A program made the position numbers and the translations under genes. The notes beneath the pieces were generated by a model. The model saw only the letters and a program-made list of their open reading frames with translations, ran no database searches and was not told the DNA's origin. From Juglans regia (lineage: Eukaryota; Streptophyta; Magnoliopsida; Fagales; Juglandaceae), in the NCBI RefSeq assembly GCF_001411555.2, contig NC_049904.1:22519370-22583369 (forward strand): DNA of 64,000 bases. The letters run 5' to 3'. Below, in pieces: positions 54,812 through 64,000 of the stretch (position 1 is the first letter of the stretch; the number at the start of each line of letters is the position of its first letter).

Positions 54812-56029
54812 TGTTAGAGAATTAACATCTAAATGTTAGAGAATTATACATATATAATAAAGTGAACCCCACATCATTTATTATTGTATATGTTCAATAT
54901 ATATTATGGAACATAATTTACCTGTCTATATTTTTCCCACTCGAAATCCTAGATCAGTTCGGATAAGAATAACCTTAACTCTACTTAATTAGGTGTATAG
55001 GGTCGGGGGGAGAAAAGAACTGTTTGAATAAACGACGAACAGTAGTATATATAATATATAAGTTGCGTGCAGCATTAAGTTTCTTGTTAATTTGTCAATA
55101 TGTGGTATTAAATTAAGCTTATATAATTAATTTTCTCAGCATATGATCACATTATATCATTGAACAGCTGATGATCTTCTTTGGCATCCATGCATGGTTT
55201 TCAAAATCGTGTAGTACAAAGCAAACGTAAAATATGTACTTTGCCGCTGGTTTCAGATTTTTAGGGAATAATCATCTCCTACTTGAATTGGTGCAACACG
55301 TGTACATATACAGTACATATAATATAAAAGGTTACTAATTTTACACTTTACTCTTTTTTGTTTAATTATTTTTTTTATTCTTATAATTTTCTTATTCTAA
55401 TTTATTTTTAGTTTATTTTTAGTTTTTTTATGCTTTTAAAATTATAATATTAATTTGCACATAATTATTGTTCTTGTTAATTACTTTGTTATGAAGCTAA
55501 AATCTTTGCCAGATATATATAGGATAATACTTATAAGCTTGTCTTAACAAATAATAAGAAGCTTTGATCATCCAAAATTCGAGTCCAAACTCAATTACAA
55601 TAATAATTAATTAAGCAGCTCATCAACAACATTCTCATATTCTAATACAAAATATATATTTCAAAATAATTTTCATTTCAATAACCACATTTCCTAAATT
55701 ATTTTTTTAATTTTATTTGTATTTTTCAGTCAAACATATTGTTCATCTTCTAAATATTGGTTGTTACGTTTTAATCTACTTTACTTGTATACGACTGATC
55801 ATCATGTATAGGAAGAAAATCATCCCGACTCAATCAGGAATACATATATTAAACTTTAAATTTTATGTTTAGGATGCGATTTTGCAGTGATCTGATGAAA
55901 TTATTTTTCTAAATTCTTATTACAAATGTACGATTTGGAGATCAGTTATTTCATATTCCAATACATTATTAAAAAATTAAAATAATTATATGTGAAGAAC
56001 ACAACTCAAGTGGGTGGTGATTAGTTGTG
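54812..56029. other. AT-rich intergenic, no gene
   Basis: No ORF, RNA gene or repeat boundary recognised. Confidence 0.5.
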
Positions 56030-56570
56030 AAATCAGTTCGGTTTGATTTGATTTTGAACATATTTTAGAATCGAACCGGTATATACCGATTTTGAGATTT
56101 AAAGAATTAATACCGTACGGCCAGTTACACTTCTAAATCGGTACTTCTGATTTAATCGGTTTCGATTCGTCGATCTGATTTTTTCGATATATTATATAAT
56201 ATATATAATATAGTAAATTATAGTATAATATAGTGATAATATATTATAGTATATTATAATATATAGTGATATAGTATTAGTATAACTATTAATACAATAA
56301 ATTATAGTGATATAAGATTTTAAAATTTAATATTATATTAATTAGTAATTTATCATATAATACAAAATTATTTTATATATAATTATATATATTATAAAGA
56401 ATCATATAAAAAATATTTAATATAATATAAAAAATTAAAATATATATATAAACATCCAATTCGATTCGATATTAAAAAAAAAAAATTAGAATCAGACCGA
56501 TTTTTAAAAAAATCAAAACGATACCAGACCATATCAAATCCACCAATTAGATCGATCTGCTCCAGTTTAC
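56030..56570. mobile_element. ACCGGT-rich TIR-type element, diverged relative of 19768-20498
   Basis: Two flanks with repeated AATCGGTT/ACCGATTT/GAACCGGTATATACCG motifs (56040-56190 and 56450-56570) around an extremely AT-rich centre (ATATAGTGATATAG...ATTAGTAATTTATCATATAA). The arrangement copies that of 19768-20498. Ends and target duplication not resolved. Confidence 0.5.
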
Positions 56571-57264
56571 TGGTGATTTTATAAATTTATTGTTGACAAT
56601 ATGAATAAAGGTTCCGACTTCGGGAAGACAGTTAAACACTACAACGATTAATATTTTGTTAATAAATATTTTTTTATTTTGGATTGATGACTTGCAACGA
56701 ATAATGTACCAATTAAAAAAATACATAATTTTATTAATATTTTTCTTTAATTATTAAATAAAATTAAATATAAAAAAAATAATAGATAGATAATAGTAGA
56801 TTATCTTATCATTATTATCATACAAGATCCTTGACATAGAGTCCACGTGTGAACCACGAGCTGGTTGCGTGAATGATGTCAGTGCACGTGCTCAGTGATT
56901 AAAGATCAATGTCAGAAAACGACCGGACATTTTTAGCTCATTTTCCAATAAGGTGGACAATTATATATCATAGCCAGAGATTTAAAAAAATCAATTAGAG
57001 ATTCTTAAACCTTGGTGACACACGTGTATGATTGTATTTTTATAAAAAGATATTATTTTTATAAATTATTTTATAAAATATTTTTTTATTTAAAATAGAA
57101 TTATTAAAATAATTATATGTATATTATTTTTTTAATTTATTTTTCTTTTTTACAGATATAATCGTCTTCCTCTTCCATAGAAGATATTGTGCTATATATT
57201 TTTCTTTTTGTTAGGGATGACCCATGTGCCTTAATTACGTGCCAAAATTAAAAGAAAAAAAATA
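56571..57264. other. Intergenic, no gene
   Basis: Normal-complexity stretch 56820-56960 (CCACGTGTGAACCACGAGC, GTGCACGTGC) without an ORF; the rest AT-rich. Confidence 0.45.
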
Positions 57265-57448
57265 GGCTGGTTAGGATAGTGAGATGAAATAAAATGAAAT
57301 GAATAAAATATTATTAAAATATTATTTTTTAATATTATTATTGTTTTAAGATTTGAAAAAATTAAATTTTTATTATATTTTATATATAAATTTAAAAAAA
57401 TTATAATGATGAGATGAATCGATAATATTTCTATATCTAAATGGGACC
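57265..57448. mobile_element. Tourist-like MITE
   Basis: GGCTGGTTAGGATAGTGAGA...TTTTTTAATATTATTATTGT...TAATGATGAGATGAATCG...CTAAATGGGACC. Ends diverged. Confidence 0.55.
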
Positions 57449-59087
57449 TTAATAAAATAAAAGAAAAGAAAAATAAATTGAGAAAAGATGAAAAAAAGAT
57501 AAATCAAATCAAAAAAAGATAATACTCTTTGCTGACTTTATCAAATCCAACCAGCCTTAGGAAGTTTTTATTATAGTTTGGACCAAATGTACGTGTGGTT
57601 GTTGGGATGCCAATGGACTTTTTGTAGCTGTTCTCTAATTGTTTTCTCCTCAAGTGGTGTGAAAACTTAATTAATTAGCAGCTAATAGGACATGACATAC
57701 ATACATACATATATACATACATAAGATTTAATCAAGTAAAAATACTATAAAAAAAGTATTTGGGTAATAAAGAATTGTTAATTACGTAATACTTTTGTCT
57801 TATCAGATCAATATATCATCTATTTTTTAATGACATGACATTCTATAATGAGTTTTATTATATACAAGTAAGTTTGCGTATCAATTTACGTATTAATATT
57901 ATTATATTCATATTTTAAATTTAAATTAGTATTATTTTTAAAAAAATATACTTTCTGACCAATCATATTAAATGAATGTACATATTAATGTGCATAATTA
58001 TTTATAATTAAATTTTTCCTTCTATAATAAAATGAGATTATTATATATGTGTCTGTATTTGAGAGAATTGATCAACAAATAGCCAAATCTTATGTATGTA
58101 TGTATGTCTTATCTAGCCATCAAATCTTACCTATAAAGAGAATAATCATCGATCAAGGATCGTATATTCAAATGAACAATTGATTAATTTGACCCACTTT
58201 TCAATCGAAACAAGCTAGGGATGTATTTTTAAATACATAAAAATAATCAATTGATTGGTATTATCCATTGCAATAGCTAGGGGCTCATATGCATCTATCA
58301 CATTAATTATGATCCCTTGACCAAATTCGACGTTGGAATATTATATTATCCAAAAGGAGAAGAAATTAAATAAGATTTTTATATATAGCCAATGAGGTTC
58401 ATCCAAGTAACCATAGAGTGTCGTTGAACAGGCAAAAATGCATTGATGCAAATAGAAAGTGACCGTGTACTTCATGTTACGTGTTGAAAATTGCAGCAAG
58501 GAAATAGTTCCCAATGGGTTGCGCTAGCTACTAGATTTAATTGGAGTGTACACTTGGAAGTGTTAATAAAACAGTCTTTTCACGTTAGGTTACTGATTTT
58601 GACATCTTAGTTATAAATGTTCTCTTTTCACTTTTTTTTTTCGGCTCATTTACGTGTTTCGAACGGTGGATTTCATTCGAAAGTAATGTTATTGACTATA
58701 TTTATATTTCACTTTCATTTTACTAATAAAATATGATATATTTATTATCATTTAATAAAAAATTATTTAATAATAATAAATATGTCACATTTGACATAAT
58801 AAAATTAAAATAAAACAAGATGATAGTGTGATACATAGAATTTTCCTTCTTTCCATAATGTCAATAATTGGGAAGTGTTAGGTTTATAAAAATTCATAAA
58901 TTCATTTAACTAAATGTAAAATATGGTAAAATCTATTTTATAATAAAAGAGTTTTTATAATATAATATATCACTACAAATCATATCCGTTAATGTACTTT
59001 ACTTTTTGTAAAATCCTTGTAGGAATCAAACATTTCTATAAGTGATGTTTATATAAGCCAACTACTTGAATAAAAAGAAATCACTTC
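57449..59087. other. AT-rich intergenic, no gene
   Basis: (CATA)n at 57695-57722 and (TATG)n at 58087-58106. A diverged MITE-like piece with ATTTGACATAATAAAATTAA / TTTCATTTTACTAATAAAAT in inverted arrangement lies at 58685-58850. No ORF of note. Confidence 0.45.
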
Positions 59088-59437
59088 CGTTTGGATTGAG
59101 AGATGAAATGAGATAAATTGAGATAGTTTACGAATAATAATGAGATTTTTGAGTTGAGATGGTTTTTTAAAATTTTCTATTTGGATTAAAAGTGAGATGA
59201 AATGATTTTAAGTTGTTAGAGATGAGATAGATGTGGGTTCTATAAATGATTGTATAATATTTGTAATAATTTTATTTTATTTATAAATAAGTAATAATAA
59301 ATCTTAAACCAGAAATGGCCAATTTTTTTTTTATAATAATAGAAACCAATAAAAATAATGGAAACTATCTCAAAGTTGGATAAAATAATGTTTAGATTAG
59401 AGAGTGTTACGGAATGTTTCTCAATCCAAACCGAGAC
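59088..59437. mobile_element. MITE, GAGATGA family with nested piece
   Basis: CCGTTTGGATTGAGAGATGA...CTATTTGGATTAAAAGTGAGATG...TTTCTCAATCCAAACCGAGA. The start motif occurs twice, suggesting one copy beside or inside another. Confidence 0.5.
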
Positions 59438-59992
59438 TTAAAATACAATACATTAATGGGTGTCAAGAAGAATGAGTCATTTCATTTTTTAAGAACATCA
59501 TCATTTCTCTTTCTTTGACCGCTTTAAAACTTTTTAATTATCCAATTCTTACAAGAACTTCAAGTTTTTAAAGTATATTTCTCAAAATTGATTTGTTGGA
59601 AACACGAATGAATGATGAATCAACCTTATCCTTTGGGTCATTTGGTAATAGATAGGCAAAAACCAGCATTATCTCATCTTTACCGTATGATCTGACTCTG
59701 CATATCCAATGACTAATTAATTGATGAAATAGTATATTCCCTCTTTGTCTTGAAAAATAAAAAATATATTTTTTAAATTATTGAATGATTTAAATAATTC
59801 GCTAAAGTCCACCGTATTAATAAATGAGTACTATGACTAGGATCTGATCAGTACAACTAAATTATGTAGACTTTCTTTTTTAATTCCTGGCTCATGCAGT
59901 ACTACATGACAACAGGCAATCCTCCAAAGTGTATTAATAATTAATAAATAAATAAATAATAATAATAAAAAAAAAAACATAAAGAATATTAC
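59438..59992. other. Intergenic, no gene
   Basis: Nothing recognised; poly(A)/AAT-rich run at 59938-59978. Confidence 0.45.
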
Positions 59993-60071
59993 CTGCGATC
60001 AAGCCCAATTCCCACCATTTGTTTGAAACTGGGGTAGGCCTTTATCTCCTCACAACCACACAAGTGTATAC
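59993..60071 (-). CDS. Orphan exon of an unrecognised gene (candidate)
   Basis: On the minus strand a 79 nt segment lies between a consensus acceptor (CTCTGCACAAACAG) and a consensus donor (GTAATATTC). Only one of its frames is open: IHLCGCEEIKAYPSFKQMVG then IGLDR, with 2 nt left at each side. It has host-like composition in an AT-rich, MITE-filled region. I do not recognise the protein and found no convincing partner exon, although CCTATCAG at about 60239-60246 (minus) could be another acceptor. A decayed gene or a captured fragment is more likely than a complete gene. Confidence 0.35.
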
Positions 60072-60444
60072 CTGTTTGTGCAGAGAAATCAATTTGTGTT
60101 AGTATCCATCTCAATCAGAATAAGCTGTGAAAGCTGAAGAACATCAAATCGTCAGTCTGTCTAAACATATGGAAATATGATTAAACAATGCACAAACACA
60201 TCAACCCGGTAGGCGGCAGTGTAACCAAAGGCATCAATCTGATAGGGGCAAGGGAACCCAACACAGAAGAAACAAGAAAGCAATAGTAAATAAGATAAGC
60301 ATAACAACTTCAATATGGACCACATGGAAAGATAAAGAGTGAGGAAAAGAAAGAATTTTAGAGCACCCCTTGCAACTGAGCTGGACCTCAGTCAAAACAT
60401 ACAATCTGAATTCAGCCTCTGCAAGATGTTAATCCAGTCTTGGT
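60072..60444. other. Normal-complexity intergenic or intron
   Basis: Sequence of mixed complexity on the minus-strand upstream side of the orphan exon. No open frame with splice sites could be assembled with confidence. Confidence 0.35.
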
Positions 60445-60645
60445 GGGGTTTGGATATTGATTATGAGATGAGATTAGATGATTTTATATTAAAGTTAAAT
60501 AAAATATTGTTTGAATATTATTTTTTAATATTATTATTGTTTTGGTGTTTGAAAAAATTGAATTATTTACTATATTTTGTGTAAGAATTTAAGAAAGTTG
60601 TAATGATGAGATGAGATGAGATGAAGTGAATCTTGAATCCAAATC
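60445..60645. mobile_element. Tourist-like MITE
   Basis: GGGGTTTGGATATTGATTATG...TAATATTATTATTGTTTTGG...GATGAGATGAGATGAGATGA...TTGAATCCAAATC. The 81-codon ORF overlapping it is an artefact. Confidence 0.65.
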
Positions 60646-61062
60646 AGAAGTTTATTTTCCTCACTGCAACAGGCCATGTTTTAAATCTCGATATTTAATC
60701 TTGTCAAATTAGCTTGTGATGTCTGTATCTACTCTTGTCAAGTCTTTTATGGCATTGACATCGCACTCCACGAGCTTGTTTTTAGAACGATCGTATGGAG
60801 TGATATTATAAGCATATTCCAACAATCCCACAACTTTTAGCTCTGATCACTTGTTGAGCCGTGAGCTATCAACCCACTAAAAATCAGTTGGTGTTAGGAA
60901 GGCACATCACGTCTTTCTCAACATTTAGCATCGTTCGCACCCTACAAATAGAACGATTGTAGGAAATGATAAAGTAAACATAATCCAACAGCTCTGTTAC
61001 GTTGATTCCTAATTATAATAAATGAAGCTTTTCATTTCTCTCCGCCATCTCTCTCTTCTTAG
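60646..61062. other. Intergenic, no gene
   Basis: Contains two diverged copies of AGAACGATCGTATGGAGTGATA / AGAACGATTGTAGGAAATGATA (60785 and 60952), probably an old repeat. No ORF. Confidence 0.45.
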
Positions 61063-61106
61063 TTTTTTTTTTTTTTTTGAGTAAACCTCTGTATTTCACT
61101 AATGAA

Positions 61107-61835
61107 TCAAGTAATACAATTTGAATTGTTATCTCTGTTTAAACATCCCACTATACAATCTGGGATAGTCTCTAGCCAAACTTTTTTTCCTTCTAAAATC
61201 AAAGCTCTTTTTGCTAAAGTATGAGCAACCATATTTTTATCTCTACAAGCAAATTGGATAGACCAGTTTGCACTATTTTTGAAATAAAACCTAACATCTT
61301 CTACTAAGGAACCATAAGAAGTAAGCATTTCTTCTTCACTGCACACTGCCATGATGATCTCCTTTGCATCCCCTTCAAAGTTTGCTTTCTGAATATTAAG
61401 AGTACTGCATAATTCTACTACAGCCCGTAGTGCATAGCCATCTGCAATAGCTGCCTCTTCAACATTTTCTTTCTGATCACAAACAGCTGCTACAACCTTT
61501 CCTTCCTCATTTCTAACAATGATGCCAATACCCATTCTCCACTTTTTATGATCCAAAGAAGCATCGCAATTCACTTTGATATATCCTTTTTTTGGTTTTT
61601 CCCACCTTTGGTTATTATCCCTTCTGTTTTGCACTTGTCTGTCTAATTTCTCAGAATTCTTCACTGCTTGATAGTCTCTTTTAGTAGCCTTAGCAGATAA
61701 CAATAAACTCATAGGACTTTCCATTCTATTTTCAAACACCACTCCATTTCTCCTCAACCAAACCTTCCTTAGAGTCACTGTTATTTCCTCCAGTTGGCTC
61801 TTTTTAAGAGAAGTAATACACTTCTCCCACAGCAA
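61107..61835 (-). pseudogene. LINE RNase H-like domain
   Basis: 242 codons open. RVT_3-type RNase H: YIKVNCDASLDHKKWRMGIG, IIVRNEEGKVVAAVCDQKEN, then IADGYALRAVVELC where the usual catalytic Glu of AEA(x)ALR reads Asp. EGDAKEIIMAV and FACRDKNMVAHTLAKRALIL follow. The N-terminal part (VWLRRNGVVFENRMESPMSL) is the standard linker after the zinc region. It is the C-terminus of the LINE ORF2. Confidence 0.88.
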
Positions 61836-62640
61836 CCAAAAGTCAGCTTCATGTCTACCCCACTTTTGAACACTGCTTTTCTCACTTTCCCAAATATTAT
61901 TTGCTAAATGACATTACCATAAAACATGTATTAGAGTTTCATCTTCAATTTCACACATAGGACAAGTTTTATCCTTCACCACTCATCTTTTAAACAAGTT
62001 TGCTTTGGTAGGTAATAAGTCATTCCCAGCTTTCCATAGGAACATTTTTGTCACAGCAGGAACATTTAGATCCCATATCATTCTCCACCTTTCATCACCT
62101 TTAACTTCTCTAGAACACTCACCATTACTCTTATCCATTTTTTTCCTTAAGCACAAAGTATGCACTTCTCACCGAGAATATACCCTTTTTTGAAGGCCCC
62201 CAAAACCAACTTATCTGTTACTCTACCTCTGCTCAAAGGAATGGTCAGTATTTTCTCAACCTCTTCGATTCTGAAAATGGATCTAATCACATCTTCCTTC
62301 CATTCTCCCTTCTGTTGATCAATCAGAGTTTCAACTCTTGCACCCTCTTGCAACACAGAAACTAGTAATTGCACCATAAAAGAAGAAGGGCTTGGAAGCC
62401 ACTTGTGCCCCCATATCTTGATGTCTCTCCCATCCCCCACCTTCCATCTAGTTCCTTCTTTTAATAAATTCCTAGCTGAGCTAATACTTCTCCATATAAG
62501 GGATGGCTGTGAACCCAGTTTAGCTTCCAAAAAGCTGGATTTTCTGTAATACTTCTCCTTGAAAGTAGTAGCTGCCAAGGAATTAGGAAACTTAAGAAGC
62601 CTCCATCCTTGTTTTGCAAGAAGTGTTGTATTGAAACTCT
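61836..62640 (-). pseudogene. LINE connector and zf-RVT region
   Basis: Frames 62147-62578 (FKEKYYRKSSFLEAKLGSQP, LIWRSISSARNLLKEGTRWK, GDGRDIKIWGHKWLP) and 61983-62165 (WRMIWDLNVPAVTKMFLWKA, GNDLLPTKANLFKR), then CPMCEIEDETLIHVLW near 61940. The CxxC and His residues are typical of the reverse-transcriptase-associated zinc region. A stop and frame changes separate the pieces. Confidence 0.85.
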
Positions 62641-64000
62641 ACAAATCCCTAAATCCCATACCACCCCTACTTTTATGCATTCTCATCTTTTATCATTTTC
62701 TCCACACAATCCCCTCACCCCTGCTGTCTACCCTACCAAAACTTTGCAAATAATCCATTTATCTCATTACAAAGTCTCTTTGGTAACTTGAAAACACACA
62801 TAGTGTACGTAGGAATGGTCTGCAGAACAACCTTGATCAATATCTCTTTACCAGCTTGTGAAATAAAATTGTTCTCCTAGCTATTCATTTTCTGCCATAT
62901 TCTTTCTTTGAGGTTCCCAAAGGTATTAAACTTTGGTCTTCCTACCAAAGCAGGAAAACTAAGATACTTCTCATAGGTTCCACAAACAAAAGAATTCCTA
63001 GCATTCCATAATGGCCTTCTTATCAACTGTTTTGGTGTTATTGCTGAAGAAAACATCGGTTTTGTCTTTGTTAAGACATTGACCTGAAGCCTTTTCATAT
63101 AATAGTAGCACCTCTTGTAACCTTTTTCACTCCTCTAACCTTGCTCTATCAAATAGAATACAATCATCTACAAAAAGTAGATGTTTGATACTGGTACCTC
63201 CTCGAACTATTTGCACCCCTCTAGTGATATTCCTTCTCTCATAATGATTAAGAAGGGAACTCAAACCTTCAGCATAAATAAGGAAAAGATAGGGTGACAA
63301 GGGATCACCTTATCTCAACCCTCTTGAGGGTTTAAACTTGTGCCCTGGAAAGCCATTTATTAAAATAGAGAAAGAAATTGATTTAACACATTTCATAACG
63401 AGGCTCACCCACTTCTCACAGAACCCCAACCTTGTCATGACAGTCTCTAAAAACTCTCGATCATAGGCTTTAGACATATCTAACTTCATGGTCATACTCC
63501 CCACTTTACCTTTCTTTCTAGTTTTCATGGAATGTAATAACTCATAAGTCACCATTGTATTATCATTTATCAATATACCAGGGAGAAAGGCACTTTGGTT
63601 TGGGGATATGATTTCAGCTAAGACCAATTTGAACCTATTAGAGATAGCTTTGGAGACTATTTTATACATGACATTACACAAACTAATAGGTCTGAAATCA
63701 CTCACTTTTTTTGGGTTTTTTGACTTTGGAATCAAGGCTAAGTGTGTGTAGTTAAGAGAAGGGTCAAGAGGGTTACCATTAAGGATATCCACTGCTGCTT
63801 TATTGCAATGACTTTGGTAGAAACATGACCCAAATCCATCTGGACCAGGGGCTTTTAGTGGGGCCATCCACTTCACTGCATCTTCCACCTCAATTTTAAT
63901 AAAGTTTCTAGATAGTTTTTCATCCATAGCTTCTGTGACCCTTGAATTCAACCCCACAAGGCAGCTTTCAATCACTTCATCACTTGGCTTTGTAGTTTGA
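62641..64000 (-). pseudogene. LINE reverse transcriptase
   Basis: The open part 63310-63975 has WMAPLKAPGPDGFGSCFYQS, LIPKSKNPKKVSDFRPISLC, NQSAFLPGILINDN, and MTMKLDMSKAYDR with an Asp. A stop replaces the usual Gln after PSRGLR (63316). GDPLSPYLFLIYAEGLSSLL follows, and the catalytic site reads FVDD (63164-63175). The thumb region down to 62877 is readable (KRLQ(E)VLLLYEKASGQ, PALVGRPKFNTFGNLKERIW). The element is inactive in this copy. Confidence 0.9.

Larger units (their letters stand above)
61063..64000 (-). mobile_element. LINE (non-LTR retrotransposon), 3' part
   Basis: Minus-strand element whose 3' end is marked by a poly(A) tract (T16 at 61063-61078 on the plus strand). It runs beyond the right edge of the window. 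In order on the minus strand: RT, a connector with a zf-RVT-type zinc region, and a C-terminal RNase H. Endonuclease and ORF1 would lie outside. Several stops and frameshifts. Plant L1-type clade by domain order. Confidence 0.9.

Noticed and set aside
1..64000. tRNA, rRNA or organelle-derived (NUMT/NUPT) segments
   Set aside because: I scanned by eye for cloverleaf ends, rRNA cores and organellar genes and recognised none; a covariance-model and organelle search would settle it.
1..64000. A new multi-gene biological system
   Set aside because: Only three host genes are likely functional, and they are unrelated; everything else resolves into known transposable-element classes or unassigned non-coding DNA.

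Overview
The window is plant nuclear DNA, almost certainly from a woody dicot. It holds spliced genes with GT-AG introns, Ty1/copia and Ty3/gypsy LTR retrotransposons, a LINE, CACTA and Helitron-like ends, and many MITEs built on ATCTCATCTC/GAGATGAGAT termini. That MITE type reminds me of Juglandaceae (walnut, pecan) or other Fagales; this is recollection, not a search.

Layout. 1-1.7 kb: 3' end of a decayed copia element. 2-6.2 kb: a textbook Tourist-like MITE, then an internally deleted gypsy remnant (minus strand) between two ~490 bp direct repeats. 6.2-21.9 kb: a nested retrotransposon block. A minus-strand chromovirus-like gypsy element has one LTR at 6196-8593 and its other LTR starting at 12032. 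That second LTR is broken by a complete copia element (13559-18065, TSD CCATT), a solo LTR (18776-19598, TSD GCTGC/GCTGT) and a TIR element (19768-20498). A third, truncated copy of the same LTR follows (to 21897). 22.6-28.3 kb: a probable long LTR, MITEs, a local duplication that preserves the empty site of one MITE, a strong hairpin and a GC-rich retroposon-like segment.

28.8-29.5 kb: an intact, intronless cytosolic ribosomal protein eS12 (RPS12) gene flanked by a 26 bp target-site duplication and followed by a poly(A) tract, so a retrogene. 30.7-35.5 kb: a young, nearly intact copia element (TSD AGGCC). Its 3' LTR ends about 390 bp before the start codon of the main host gene, a nine-exon secreted subtilase resembling Arabidopsis SBT5.6 (35917-41349). 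42-44.1 kb: a minus-strand host-gene exon fragment, a broken transposon-type ORF and a CACTA-type terminus with subterminal repeats. 44-52.6 kb: AT-rich intergenic DNA with MITE clusters, a mini-CACTA element and Helitron-like sequence. 52763-53101: a small single-exon S40/DUF584 senescence-regulator-like gene with its own TATA box. 53-60 kb: AT-rich DNA with MITEs and one orphan exon (59993-60071, minus). 61063-64000: 3' part of a LINE on the minus strand, running out of the window.

The likely functional host genes are the subtilase, the S40-like gene and possibly the RPS12 retrogene. They share no pathway that I can see. I found no new multi-gene system. The most informative content is the dated and nested insertion record, the RPS12 retrogene, the LTR next to the subtilase promoter, and the possible gene-fragment capture near the CACTA end.
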